A DNA stretch of 58,147 nucleotides from NCBI GenBank assembly GCA_003153475.1, contig PLYT01000058.1:1-58147 (forward strand), written 5' to 3'. The position numbers and the translations under genes are program-made. Positions 32,418 to 42,612 of this stretch are shown in pieces. This DNA comes from Betaproteobacteria bacterium (GTDB taxonomy: Bacteria > Pseudomonadota > Gammaproteobacteria > Burkholderiales > Casimicrobiaceae). The notes below the pieces were generated by a model, which saw only the letters and a list, made by a program, of their open reading frames with translations, was not told the DNA's origin and did no database searches. Numbering within the stretch: the first letter of the stretch is position 1; the number at the start of each line of letters is the position of its first letter.

Positions 32418-35400
32418 CTACACCAGCACGCGCTCGATGCCGCCGTTGTTCGCGGCCTTGACGTAATCCGGCAGCCAATCCGGGCCAAGAACGCGGCGGG
32501 CCATCTCGACGACGATGTAATCGGCGTCGGTTCCAGCGTCGTCGGCAAAACGCGACAGCCCCTGCAGGCACCACGGACACGACGTCAGGACCTTCACCTT
32601 GCCTTTGAAACCGTCGCCGCGGAGCGCCGAGGCGCCCTTGCGCATCTCTTCCTCCTTGCGAAAGCGGACCTGCGTGGCGATATCCGGCCGCGTCGATGCC
32701 AGCGTCCCCGATTCGCCGCAGCAGCGCTCGTTCGGCACCACTTGCGTTCCCATCAGCTCGTTGACGACTTTCAGCGGTTTATAGGTCTTCATCGGTGTGT
32801 GGCATGGATCGTGGTACATGTAGCGCACGCCGTTGACCTCGCCTTCGAGCCTAACCCCTTTTTCCAGCAGGTATTCGTGGATGTCGAGCAGGCGGCAGCC
32901 GGGAAAGATCTTTTCGAACTCGTATTTCTGCAGCTGATCCATGCAGGTCCCGCACGAAACCAGCACTGTATTGATGTCGAGATAGTTGAGCGTATTGGCG
33001 ACGCGGTGGAACAGCACGCGGTTATCGGTGATGATTTCGCGGCCCTTGTCGTCATTGCCGGCGGAGGTCTGCGGATAGCCGCAGCAAAGATAGCCGGGGG
33101 GCAGCACACACTGCGCGCCGACGTGATAGAGCATCGCCTGCGTGGCCAGCCCCACTTGCGAAAAGAGCCGCTCGGACCCGCAGCCTGGAAAGTAGAACAC
33201 GGCGTCCGAATCCTCGGCGGGGCGGGCGGGGTCACGGATGATGGGGACGACGGTCGAGTCCTCGATATCGAGCAGCGCCCGCGACGAACGCTTCGGCAGG
33301 CCGCCGGGCATCGGCTTGTTGACGAAGTGGATTACCTGCGTCACCAGCGGCGTGCCGCCGACGGTTGCCGGCGGCCGACCGGTCTGCGCCCCGGCGGGGC
33401 CCATGCGCCTGACCAGGCGATAAGCCAGACGTTGCAGCCGGTAGCCCCAGACGATCATCAGTTTCCGGGTCAGCTTGATCCGGGTCGGATCGGTTGCATT
33501 CAGGAAAAACATCGCCGCCGAAGTGCCCGGATTGAATTTGGCGTGGCCCTGCCGGCGCAGCAGGTTGCGCATGGCGATCGAGACATCGCCGAAGTCGATG
33601 TCGACCGGGCACGGGTTCAGGCACTTGTGGCAAACGGTGCAGTGATCGGCGACATCGGCGAATTCGTCGAAATGCTTCAGCGACACGCCGCGGCGCGTCT
33701 GCTCCTCGTACAGGAACGCCTCGATCAACATCGACGTCGCCAGGATCTTGTTGCGCGGACTGTAGAGCAGGTTGGCGCGAGGCACGTGCGTCGCACACGG
33801 CTGCTTGCATTTGCCGCAGCGCAGGCAGTCCTTGATCGAGTCGGAAATCCGGCCGATCTCCGATTTGCTCCAGGATCAGGCTCTCGGCGCCGAGCAGGCT
33901 GAAGCTCGGCGTGTAGGCCCCGGACAGGTCGGCGCCGGGCAACAGCTTGCCGCGATTGAAGCGCCCGTCCGGATCGACCTTTTGCTTGTACGCGACGAAA
34001 GGCGCGATCTCGTCGGCCGTCAGGTACTCGAGCTTGGTGATGCCGATGCCGTGCTCGCCGGAGATGACGCCGTCCAGACTTCGCGCCAGCGCCATGATGC
34101 GCGCCACCGCGGCGTTGGCCTGCTGCAGCATCGCATAGTCGTCGGAGTTCACCGGGATATTGGTATGCACGTTGCCGTCGCCGGCATGCATGTGCAGCGC
34201 GATGAAGACCCGTCCATGAAGCACCGAGCGATGGATGTCGGCGCAGCGCTTCAGTATCGGCGCGAACACGAGGCCGGCGAAGATGTGGTCGAGGGGCGCC
34301 TTGAGCTCGGCTTTCCAGGAGACAAGCTCGGTCCGGCTTTGGAGCGCGGGAAAGGCCTCGTCGATCCGGTCCAGCAGGTCCTGCCAGCGTGCGCGCACCG
34401 AGGCGACAAGCGCGCGCGCCTCGTCGACCTTCGCAGCCAGCGTCTCCTGCGCCGGGGCGGCGTCACCGTCGCCGCTCCACAGCGAGACCGGCAAGGGCGC
34501 CGCGAAGAACGCCGAAAGCGCATCGCAAAGTGCGAGCTTGTTGCCGATCGACAATTCGATGTTGATGCGTTCGACGCCGTCGGTGTAGTCGCCGAGCCGC
34601 TCGAGCGGGATCACAACGTCCTCGTTGATCTTGAACGCGTTGGTATGCCGGGCGATCGCCGCCGTGCGGGCGCGGTCGAGCCAGAATTTCTTGCGCGCCT
34701 CGGGCGAGACCGCGACAAAGCCCTCCGCCCCGCGCGCATTGCAGATGCGCACTATTGTGGACGCCGCGCACGCGACGGCGTCGTCGCTGTCGCCGACGAT
34801 GTCGCCGATCAGGACCATTTTCGGCCGGTCGTGTCGCTTCGCCTTGGTCGCGTACCCGACGGCCTTGACGTAGCGTTCATCCAGATGCTCGAGGCCGGCG
34901 AGCTGCACGCGCTCGCCTGCTACCGCCCCGGCAAGCGTGTCAATGTAGCGCTTGATCTCGACAATCGCCGGCGTCGAGTTGCGCACCTGGCCGAAGAATT
35001 CCATGCAGACGGTGCGAATCGAAGGCGGCATTCGGTGCAGGATGAAGCGCGCCGAAGTGATGATGCCGTCGCAGCCTTCCTTCTGCACGCCGGGGAGCCC
35101 CGAGAGAAACTTGTCGGTCACATCCTTGCCGAGGCCCGTCTTGCGGAACCTTGCGCCTGGAATCGACAGCGTCTCGGCGCGGATCGGCGCACCGATGCCG
35201 CCGTCGGCGGCCGGCGCGTAATAGGCGAGCGCGAAGCTCGCGACCTCCGCGTCGTGAATCTTGCCGACGTTGTGATCGAGCCGCGTGACCTCGAGCCACT
35301 GGGCATCCGGCGTTACCATCCGCCACGACGCGAGGTTGTCGAGTGCCGTGCCCCACAGCACCGCCTTCTTGCCGCCGGCGTTCACCGCGACGTTGCCGCC

Positions 35401-36282
35401 GATGCAGCTCGCATCGGCCGACGTCGGATCGACGGCGAAGACGAGTCCTGCGCTCTCGGCTGCGTCGATCACGCGCTTGGTGACAACTCCTGCGCCGGCA
35501 TCGATCACCGGGGTGGCGTCGCGGCGGCCGGGCAAGACGACGTCGTCGATTACTGACAAGCGTTCCAGCTTTTCGGTGTTGATCACCGCGGCCCGCGCGT
35601 CGAGCGGCACGGCGCCGCCGGTATGGCCGGTGCCGCCGCCGCGCGGAATGATCGTCAGGCCCAGCTCGATGCAGCCTTGCACGATGCCGCGCACCTCGTC
35701 TTCGGTATCCGGATGGAGGACGACGAACGGATACTCGACGCGCCAATCGGTGGCGTCGGTGACGTGCGAGACGCGCGCGAGGCCATCGAACGCGATATTG
35801 TCCTTGCGCGTGTAGCGCGACAGCACGCGCCGCGTGCGCTTGCGAAGCTCCGCCGTGTCGCGAAACGAGGCCTCGAACAAATCGACGGCGGCGCGCGCGC
35901 CCTCGAGCAGCTCGGCGACTTTGGCGTCGCGGCCCGCGTCGTCGATCGAGCGGCGGCGCTTGTCGATTTCGGTCAGGCGATGGCGCAGCGCGCCGATCAG
36001 CAGCGCCCGGCGCTTCGGGTTGTCGAGCAGATCGTCCTGCAAATAGGGATTGCGCTCGACGACCCAGATGTCGCCCAGGACTTCGAACAGCATGCGCGCC
36101 GAGCGTCCGGTGCGACGCTCTCCGCGCAGCTCGACCAGCCGTATCCACATCGGTTCGCCCAACAGGCGAATGACGATCTCGCGATCCGAGAACGACGTGT
36201 AGTTGTACGGGATCTCGCGCAGGCGCGGCGTTTCGGCTGGCGCGTCTGAGGGTTCGGCCACCGGATCGGCAAAAGCATCCAT
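32418..36282 (-). pseudogene. DUF3683 FAD-linked oxidase / 4Fe-4S oxidoreductase, split by a 1-bp frameshift
   Basis: A single gene of about 1,287 codons in relatives: N-terminal DUF3683 ([23 protein letters not shown]), FAD-binding domain ([31 protein letters not shown]), FAD-oxidase C-terminal domain ([26 protein letters not shown]), then a two-cluster ferredoxin and CCG heterodisulfide-reductase-like domain. Here the frame shifts at a TTT run at 33864-33866. Reading one base fewer (minus strand GAGCAATCGGAG) restores the first cluster [11 protein letters not shown] and continues into [18 protein letters not shown] and [15 protein letters not shown]. As written it is split into 33232-36282 and 32418-33785. 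A sequencing indel is as likely as a real mutation. Probably a membrane-associated 2-hydroxy-acid dehydrogenase. Confidence 0.85.
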
Positions 36283-36366
36283 CGCCGATCGATTCTACCG
36301 CATTGCAACATCGGGCCGGCCGACGGCCTGCGCGTATCGGCTCGCGGCCATGCAATGCTTGGTCCG

Positions 36367-37188
36367 CTATTGCCTCGGCGTTCGCTGCGTCGCTGCGGGC
36401 GGCGCCTCCCAGTTGCTGCGAAACGGATTGATGTCGATGCCGCCGCGGCGGATAAAGCGCGCATAGACGGTCAGGCGATCGGGACGACAACGCGCGGCGA
36501 GGTCGATGTAGATCCGCTCGACGCAGCTTTCGTGAAATGCCGCATGGCGGCGATACGACAACAGGTACGAGAGGAGTGCCGCGCGAGCAATGCGCGGCCC
36601 GCGATAGCGCACCATCACGTCGGCGTAGTCGGGCGCTCCCGTCACCGGGCAGTTGGACCGGAACAGCGCGCTGCAGAGCGTCTCTTCGGCAATCGCGCCG
36701 CCCGCCGACAGCAACGCGGGCTCGGGTGCGGCGGCGTCGGCGGCGACGTTCTCGCCGTCCAGCGACACGCCCGGCAATTCGGCGATGCCGGGTGCGCCGG
36801 ACGCGGTCGCCGGATGCAGAACGACGTCGACTTCCGCCTCGCAGATGCGCGCGAGGTCGCCGGCGATCGTCTGTGCCAGGCGCTCGCGCGTCGCAACCGC
36901 TTCCTGTGCGAACGAACCCAGGTAAAGCTTGAGCGACTTCGATTCGACGGTCGCCGGCGAATCCGCGGGGATGCGCAACTCGCCGACGGCAAGTTGCGGC
37001 TTGCCACGCCCATCGAGCCACGAAATTTCGTACGCGGTCCACAGATCCGCGCCGGCGAACGGCAGCGCGCCGCGAAGCCCGAGCGCTTCGCGCTGCGCGG
37101 CCCGGTCGATTGGAAAAAGGAGGCTCGGTTCGTAGCGATCGGGGTAGCCGGTCGCCTTGCCGAGCGGGGACTGTGGGCGTGAATTCAT
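36367..37188 (-). CDS. queF: NADPH-dependent 7-cyano-7-deazaguanine reductase
   Basis: Reduces preQ0 to preQ1 in queuosine synthesis; long bimodular (type II) form, 273 aa. N-terminal SPLGKATGYPDRYEPSLLFPI, QueF motif ESKSLKLYLGSF, nucleophile Cys in RSNCPVTGAPDYADV, catalytic Glu/His region HESCVERIYIDL and C-terminal YARFIRRGGIDINPFRSN are present. No other queuosine genes are in the window. Confidence 0.96.
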   Translation of the reverse strand: MNSRPQSPLGKATGYPDRYEPSLLFPIDRAAQREALGLRGALPFAGADLWTAYEISWLDGRGKPQLAVGELRIPADSPATVESKSLKLYLGSFAQEAVATRERLAQTIAGDLARICEAEVDVVLHPATASGAPGIAELPGVSLDGENVAADAAAPEPALLSAGGAIAEETLCSALFRSNCPVTGAPDYADVMVRYRGPRIARAALLSYLLSYRRHAAFHESCVERIYIDLAARCRPDRLTVYARFIRRGGIDINPFRSNWEAPPAATQRTPRQ

Positions 37189-37292
37189 CGGTAGACTTGA
37201 AGCATTTGCGACGCGGGTTGGTGGTCACTCGTGGCCTCGGGCCACGGCATCGCTGACGACGATCGGCATGATACGCTCGAAATGCAGGCACG

Positions 37293-38804
37293 ATGATGAA
37301 GGCCGCCATTCGCACCAGCTACGACGAATTCCCCTACCGCAGTGTCCCGCTGCGGCAAACGCATCCCGACCATTTGGCCACCGTCGCCTCGTTATTCGGC
37401 TTCGACGCGGCCGACGTCAGGCGCTGTCGCGTGCTGGAGATCGGGTGCGCGTCAGGCGGCAACCTGATTCCGATGGCGGCAAGCTATCCGGATTCGACCT
37501 TTGTCGGCATCGATCTGTCGGCCGTGCAAATTGCGCAAGGCGCCGCTGAAATCAAAGCCCTCGGCTTAAGCAATATCCGCCTGCTGGCTATGGACATCAT
37601 GGCGTTCGACCAGGCAGACACGTTCGATTACATCATCGCGCACGGGATCTACTCCTGGGTGCCGGTGCCGGTGCAGGACAGGATCCTGGCGCTTTGCGCA
37701 GCGCAGCTCGCGCCCCGCGGCATCGCGCTGGTCAGCTACAACACGCTGCCCGGCTGGCGGATGCTGGCTATCGTGCGCGAGGCGATGCTCTACCAGACGC
37801 GCGATGTCGAAGATCCTCGGGCCCGGGTCGCGCAGGCGCGCGCCACGCTCGACTTCCTCGCCGACGCGGTGCCGGACAAGAATTCGGCCTACGGCCGGCT
37901 GCTGCGGCTGGCCGCCGAGCATATCCGGCAAAAGCCCGATTATTACGTCCTCCACGAATACCTCGAGGAGACGAACGAGGCCGTCTACTTCGAGCAATTT
38001 GTCGCTCGCGTCGTAGCCCAGCACTTGCGCTATCTCGCTGACACCGACGTGAGGACGATGCTTCCGATCGGGCTGGCACCCAGGGTCGAGGCGACGCTGA
38101 ACCGGATCGCGCCCGGCTTGATGCGCCGCGAGCAATTTCTCGATTACCTGAAGAGCCGCAGCTTTCGCCAGAGCCTCCTGATACGCGAGGGCGCGGCGCT
38201 GGATCGCAAGCTGTCTCCTGCCCGTGTGATGGCGCTACGTGTCGCGACGCCCGTCCAGCGCCGCGATGCGGTGGTCGACTTGAGCTCGGATCGCGCCGAG
38301 ACGTTTCTTTTTGCCGACGGACGCAAGCTGGAAGCGTCGCAGCCCATCGTCAAGGCCGCGTTGACGATACTCGCCGCACAATGGCCGCTCGCGATCCCGT
38401 TCGACCAACTGCACGCGGAGGCGGCGGAACGGCTCGGCAGCGGCGCGCGCGACAGCCTCGCCGACCGCGAGCTTCTCGCCTCGGAGATCCTGCGCCTGCA
38501 CTTGAGCGGCGCGGCCGAACTGCATCGCGCCGAGCCGCCATTCGTGCTGGCCGCGGGACCGCGGCCCGAGGCAGGCGCCGTCGCCAGGCGCGATGCGCCG
38601 CGCGGCGCGGCGAGCGCCAACCTGCGGCACGAGCCCATCGTGCTGCAGGAGGGCGAGCGAGCGCTGTTGCCTCTGCTCGATGGAACGCGGACGCGGACCG
38701 AGGTCGCCGCCATGCACTGGCCGACGCTGACCGAAGCGGCGCGACGGCGGGAGCTCGATGCGACGCTCGCTTCGCTGGGACGGCAGGCCTTGCTGGTGCG
38801 CTAG
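37293..38804 (+). CDS. SAM-dependent methyltransferase with C-terminal regulatory domain
   Basis: 503 aa. Class I Rossmann methyltransferase at the N-terminus: motif I CRVLEIGCASGGNLIPMA, acidic motif II VGIDLSAVQI and YIIAHGIYSWVP. The remainder matches the methyltransferase-regulatory-domain family: helical middle (YVLHEYLEETNEAVYFEQFVARVVAQHLRYL) and a winged-helix-like C-terminus (LLPLLDGTRTRTEVAAMHWP). Substrate unknown; relatives often sit near surface-polysaccharide or protein-modification genes, not seen here. Convergent with the ABC operon. Confidence 0.85.
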   Translation: MMKAAIRTSYDEFPYRSVPLRQTHPDHLATVASLFGFDAADVRRCRVLEIGCASGGNLIPMAASYPDSTFVGIDLSAVQIAQGAAEIKALGLSNIRLLAMDIMAFDQADTFDYIIAHGIYSWVPVPVQDRILALCAAQLAPRGIALVSYNTLPGWRMLAIVREAMLYQTRDVEDPRARVAQARATLDFLADAVPDKNSAYGRLLRLAAEHIRQKPDYYVLHEYLEETNEAVYFEQFVARVVAQHLRYLADTDVRTMLPIGLAPRVEATLNRIAPGLMRREQFLDYLKSRSFRQSLLIREGAALDRKLSPARVMALRVATPVQRRDAVVDLSSDRAETFLFADGRKLEASQPIVKAALTILAAQWPLAIPFDQLHAEAAERLGSGARDSLADRELLASEILRLHLSGAAELHRAEPPFVLAAGPRPEAGAVARRDAPRGAASANLRHEPIVLQEGERALLPLLDGTRTRTEVAAMHWPTLTEAARRRELDATLASLGRQALLVR

Positions 38805-38847
38805 AGCGCCTCGCTCCACGCCGCGGCAAGCGGGCGATCCAAACGCA

Positions 38848-39585
38848 CTACAGTCCGAACTCGCGGAGGATGGCGACTTTGAGCGCCACCGCTTCGGGGC
38901 TCAAAAGATTTCGTGGATGCGGAAACGGCACCTCGAACGCGGCCTGGATGGCTGCCGGACGCGCTGACAGGACCAGGATCCGGTCCGCCAGATGGATCGC
39001 TTCGTCGACATCATGCGTAATCAGCACGCACGTATGCCGGTCTTCGGACAGAATTCGCCGCAGCTCGATACGCATTTGGAGACTGGTCAGCGCGTCCAGG
39101 GCCGAGAGCGGCTCGTCCATGTACAGGATCTCAGGCTTCACGACCAGCGCCCGTGCGAGCTCCACTCTTTTGAGCATTCCGCCCGAAAGCTCGTGCGGAT
39201 AGCCTTTCTCGAATCCTTTCAATCCCACCATCGAAACGTAGCGATCGGCGAGCGCCATCTTGTCGGGGTGATGGCCGTTGAGCCCGAACATCAGGTTCTG
39301 TCGCACCGTCAGCCAGGGAAAAACCGAGCCTTGCTGGGAGATGACGATGCGCTTGGGACTGGGCCCGCAAATCGCCGTGCCGTCGACGACGACCTGTCCC
39401 CGGTCGGGGCGAACGAATCCCGCTATGATGTTCAGCAGCGTCGTCTTGCCGCAGCCGGAGGGTCCGACGATGGCCACGAACTCGCCGTCGTCGACCGTGA
39501 AGTTGATTGCGCTGATTACGTTCAGCGGACCCTTGGCGGTCGAAAAGCTCTTCGTGATATCGGTGACGACAATCTTAGCGGGCAT
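38848..39585 (-). CDS. ABC transporter ATP-binding protein, TauB/SsuB/NrtD type
   Basis: 245 aa ATPase with Walker A GPSGCGKTT, signature LSGGMLKRVELARAL (the usual QQ is ML), Walker B ILYMDEP, D-loop SALDALT and switch His in LITHDVDEAIHLADRIL. The start overlaps the permease stop by 11 bp. Family members import sulfonates, taurine, nitrate, cyanate or thiamine precursors. Genes in this operon suggest a copper-linked substrate instead, which is inference. Confidence 0.92.
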   Translation of the reverse strand: MPAKIVVTDITKSFSTAKGPLNVISAINFTVDDGEFVAIVGPSGCGKTTLLNIIAGFVRPDRGQVVVDGTAICGPSPKRIVISQQGSVFPWLTVRQNLMFGLNGHHPDKMALADRYVSMVGLKGFEKGYPHELSGGMLKRVELARALVVKPEILYMDEPLSALDALTSLQMRIELRRILSEDRHTCVLITHDVDEAIHLADRILVLSARPAAIQAAFEVPFPHPRNLLSPEAVALKVAILREFGL

Positions 39586-40333
39586 ACCGCCACCCGACTA
39601 GCTTCAGTCGTTCCAGGCGGCGCATCACGCTGTCCAGCAAGAGCCCGGTGATTCCGATGATGACCATCCCGGCCACCACCAGGTCGTAGCGATTCCCCGC
39701 GTTGCGAGAGTCGATGATCAGATAGCCTAGCCCGGACCTGAGAGCGATCATCTCGGCCGCGACGACGACGAGCCATGCCACGCCGAGACTTACCCTCATT
39801 CCAACAATGATCTGCGGCAGGACCGCGGGGATCACGACCTGGAGAAAAAGCTTGGCGCGAGTGACGCCAAAATTGTCGGCGGCTTGAATATATTTCCGAT
39901 CGATCGTGTGCACGCCATCGGCGGTCTGCACGATCGTCGGGAACACCGACGAAAGAAAAATGAGAAAAATCGGCGACAGATCGCCGACGCCGAACCACAG
40001 TATCGCAAGAGGGATCCAGGCAATCGGAGAGATGGGACGAAGTATCTGGACGAGCGGATTCAGCGTCGTAAAGGCGCCCTTGACCCATCCCATCCAGAGG
40101 CCCAATGGAACGCCGATCGCGACCGCGAGCAGAAAACCGGCTCCGACGCGAAACAGCGACGCGCCTATGTGATCCCACAGCGTTCCCTGTCGCACCAGAT
40201 CCGCCATGGCCATGACGACCTGCGCCGGCGTGGGAAAGATGACGCTCCTGGTTTCCACGACCAGTGCCCACCATACGGCGACGAGCAACGCCGCCATGAC
40301 CAGCGACGGCAGGACCTGCCTGACCTTGCCCAC
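39575..40333 (-). CDS. ABC transporter permease, TauC/SsuC type
   Basis: 252 aa with about six helices. The coupling loop reads YIQAADNFGVTRAKLFLQVVIPAVLPQIIVG, and SLGVAWLVVVAAEMIALRSGLGYLI is the usual family signature. Lies 12 bp after the cupredoxin-like gene and overlaps the ATPase, so all five genes of this block look co-transcribed. Confidence 0.92.
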   Translation of the reverse strand: MGKVRQVLPSLVMAALLVAVWWALVVETRSVIFPTPAQVVMAMADLVRQGTLWDHIGASLFRVGAGFLLAVAIGVPLGLWMGWVKGAFTTLNPLVQILRPISPIAWIPLAILWFGVGDLSPIFLIFLSSVFPTIVQTADGVHTIDRKYIQAADNFGVTRAKLFLQVVIPAVLPQIIVGMRVSLGVAWLVVVAAEMIALRSGLGYLIIDSRNAGNRYDLVVAGMVIIGITGLLLDSVMRRLERLKLVGWRYAR

Positions 40334-40345
40334 TCCCCGATCCTC

Positions 40346-40783
40346 CTAGAGCAACGCACCCGGCGTCACGATGCCGGTCGCCCGCCACCGAAGCCTCGCC
40401 CATCCGGGTTCAGGCATCGCCTCGACAACGATCGTCAACAGGCCGCTCGTGTGCAGCGGGCAGGTAAATAGATACTCGGAGGGCCTGCGGAAGGGCAATT
40501 GAAAGGACTGGCCGGGCATGATGAGCACGGGACCGAACAACTGCGGCACATCATCCTCGTTCCTCATCACCAGCACATCTTTGACGCCGATCGTCAAGCG
40601 GATCCGCGAGGGTATGACGTCGAGTTTCTCCCCCGCTTGTCTGCGCGCCCATGTCCCCTTGGGAATGACATAGACCTGCGCTTTCGACGCCGAATGCACC
40701 GGCGCCAGCGCCGCCCAGGCAACCGTCCCCAGAGCGATGCCGGCCAGAGGGATCAGGACCCAATAGCGAAGACGATGGCTCAT
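40346..40783 (-). CDS. Membrane-anchored cupredoxin-like protein
   Basis: 145 aa. An N-terminal signal anchor (residues 7-27) is followed by a periplasmic beta domain: RIRLTIGVKDVLVMRNEDDVPQLFGPVLIMPGQSF and SEYLFTCPLHTSGLLTIVVE. C108 and H111 in FTCPLH match the cupredoxin Cys-x-x-His end loop, but the first histidine ligand is replaced in the DDVPQ stretch and no axial Met is obvious. Copper binding is therefore possible but unproven. The ATG at 40783 begins the anchor; an in-frame ATG ten codons upstream is less likely. Sits between SCO1 and the permease. Confidence 0.72.
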   Translation of the reverse strand: MSHRLRYWVLIPLAGIALGTVAWAALAPVHSASKAQVYVIPKGTWARRQAGEKLDVIPSRIRLTIGVKDVLVMRNEDDVPQLFGPVLIMPGQSFQLPFRRPSEYLFTCPLHTSGLLTIVVEAMPEPGWARLRWRATGIVTPGALL

Positions 40784-40838
40784 GCCGCTTGGCCTGTGCG
40801 GACACAGGAACATGGCCGCCCGAGGTCTTCGGCGGCGC

Positions 40839-41441
40839 TCACCTGCTTAAAAGGGCTTTGGCGTCGTGCTCGATATCGTCTGCGGTTACTCCGAACGGCA
40901 TCATCGCACGCAACTTTCCTCCGCGATCGATCAGGTACACAAACGACGAATGATCCAGATAGTAAGTCGTCCTGGACTTGGGCTCGGCATCGATGAAAAT
41001 CTTGTCGGACAACGTGATGCCGTACGCCTTGCGCACATCGGCCAGCTGCGCGGGAGTTCCCGTGGCACCAACAAACGTCGGATCGAACGATGCCAGGAAC
41101 TTCCTAAGCTGCTCCGCGTTGTCTCTCTCGGGGTCGACGGTGACATAAACGACCTGGAGGTCCTTGCCGCGAGCGCCCAGCTTCTTCCGGGCCTCGGCCA
41201 GGTATCCGAGCGTGACCGGACAGACACTGGGGCAATTGGTGTAGCCAAATCCCAGCGCAACCACTTTTCCGCGGTAGCGGCTGAGCTCGAGCTGGGAACC
41301 GTCCGACCCGCGAAGGGAGAAATCCGGCGCCAGGCGAGGCGGATCGAAAACGCCTGCCCGCAGTTCTGCGGGGGCCTCCGCCGCGCCGACGGCGACGGCA
41401 AAAAACAAGAGCGGAAGGAGCGCCAGGACCTTAGAGTTCAT
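40839..41441 (-). CDS. SCO1/SenC/PrrC-family copper chaperone or thiol-disulfide protein
   Basis: 200 aa. Signal peptide at residues 1-21, then a thioredoxin fold with the copper motif C70-P-S-V-C74 (GFGYTNCPSVCPVTLGYL) and the third ligand H164 (YYLDHSSFVYLID). In known systems SCO proteins deliver copper to CuA of cytochrome oxidase or reduce cysteines. No oxidase genes are nearby; it is embedded in an ABC importer operon, 12 bp after the binding-protein gene. Confidence 0.93.
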   Translation of the reverse strand: MNSKVLALLPLLFFAVAVGAAEAPAELRAGVFDPPRLAPDFSLRGSDGSQLELSRYRGKVVALGFGYTNCPSVCPVTLGYLAEARKKLGARGKDLQVVYVTVDPERDNAEQLRKFLASFDPTFVGATGTPAQLADVRKAYGITLSDKIFIDAEPKSRTTYYLDHSSFVYLIDRGGKLRAMMPFGVTADDIEHDAKALLSR

Positions 41442-41453
41442 CTCCTTCCCTAT

Positions 41454-42494
41454 TCAAAGTGCGATGCGGACCGGCTTGATATTCCGGACAAAGCTCTCGT
41501 CCACGTAATTTGCGTAAGGGCTGTTGTGCTTGATGGTCCCCGCGGCGATGGAAAGCTGCATCAGTTCCTCGAACTCCGATTTGATGAGCCTCAAATCGCC
41601 ATACGTGACTCGATCCGCTGGATTGTCCATCACGAACTGGAGCACGTTCGGATCCTGATTGAAGAATTTGGGTCCGGCCGCGATCTGGACCGCCTTGGTG
41701 CGATTTACCGGCGTGAGATCCAGCCAGCTGCCTGCGCCCTGCACATAATTGACGAGCTGCTGCACCAACGGACGATTTTCCTTGATCAGCTCGTCGCGCA
41801 CGGTCAGGACGCAGCAAATGTAGTTGGGCCACTCGTCGCGCGTCATCGCCAGCGGCCTCGCGTAGCCCGCGCGCTGCGCGACCGCACCAAAGGGCTCGCC
41901 AGTCGCGTAGGCCTCCACCGCTTTCGCATAGAGAGCCGCCGGCATGTCGGGCGGGGCCATCTCGACGACCTCGACGTCCTTGAGGGTCATGCCTTCCTTC
42001 GCCAGCATCTTCCGGAGAAAAAGATAGTCGACCGCAAAGCGGCTGGGTATCGCGACACGTTTTCCCGTCAGGCCCTTGAAGTTCGTGTACGAAGAATCGG
42101 TCCGCACCATGATGACCGCGCCTGAGCGATGCCCCAGCGATACGACCTTGACCGGTATCGCGCTGTCCGCGAGATCCATGATGAGCGGCGCGAGCATGTA
42201 GGCGGCCTTGAGCCGCCCGGACATCAGCGACTCCTTTATCTCGGGCCAGCCGCTGTACTTGCTGAACTCGAATAGCGGGTCGGAGCCCTTGGGCAGATTG
42301 GCATCCATCGCCGACGCCATGCAGGCCACCGGAAGCGTCAGGTTGCAGGTGACAGGCAAGCCGCCGACCTGCAACGCTTTTTCGGCGCCCAAGGCAGGAG
42401 AGCGCACGCCGACGGAAAGCAGCGCCGCCGCAGCGCCTTGCAGGACCTGCCTGCGGTGCAGGAAATGCGCGCTCGGTTGATTCTCGACATTCAT
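41454..42494 (-). CDS. Periplasmic substrate-binding protein, NrtA/TauA-like, twin-arginine signal
   Basis: 346 aa. The N-terminus has RRQVLQ followed by a hydrophobic stretch ending near ALGA, resembling a Tat signal and implying export of a folded, possibly cofactor-bound protein. The NMT1/THI5-like fold shows YSGWPEIKESLMSGRLKAAYMLAPLIMDLA, LTGKRVAIPSRFAVDYLFLRKML and EAYATGEPFGAVAQRAGYA. The mature N-terminal region contains VTCNLTLPVACMAS and later YICCVL, an unusual number of cysteines for this family. The ligand is unknown. An ATG seven codons earlier (42515) is an alternative start. Confidence 0.85.
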   Translation of the reverse strand: MNVENQPSAHFLHRRQVLQGAAAALLSVGVRSPALGAEKALQVGGLPVTCNLTLPVACMASAMDANLPKGSDPLFEFSKYSGWPEIKESLMSGRLKAAYMLAPLIMDLADSAIPVKVVSLGHRSGAVIMVRTDSSYTNFKGLTGKRVAIPSRFAVDYLFLRKMLAKEGMTLKDVEVVEMAPPDMPAALYAKAVEAYATGEPFGAVAQRAGYARPLAMTRDEWPNYICCVLTVRDELIKENRPLVQQLVNYVQGAGSWLDLTPVNRTKAVQIAAGPKFFNQDPNVLQFVMDNPADRVTYGDLRLIKSEFEELMQLSIAAGTIKHNSPYANYVDESFVRNIKPVRIAL

Positions 42495-42599
42495 GTTATC
42501 GGGTCCTTTCCTCATCCGCCGTCTTGTGCGGGCGTTGCTCGCCTGTCATGCGCATCCGCAGCCGGACTTCACCGCCGACCCAGCCTAATTTAGAAGCGA

Positions 42600-42605
42600 A
42601 TTATA
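42600..42605 (-). promoter_or_regulatory. Putative -10 box (TATAAT) for the SCO1/ABC operon
   Basis: Minus strand TATAAT inside the palindrome GAATATAATTC, in an AT-rich pocket within the otherwise GC-rich 118-bp gap before the binding-protein gene. No convincing -35 is seen 17 bp upstream, so an activator may be needed. The palindrome itself could bind a regulator. Confidence 0.4.
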
Positions 42606-42612
42606 TTCAAGT

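Noticed and set aside
33772-35556. Plus-strand open frame of 594 codons opposite the FAD oxidase
   Set aside because: Arg-rich antisense frame without motifs; the minus-strand protein is clearly conserved.
40839-41441. SCO1 as part of a cytochrome c oxidase locus
   Set aside because: No cox genes on either side; the gene is tightly embedded in an ABC importer operon.
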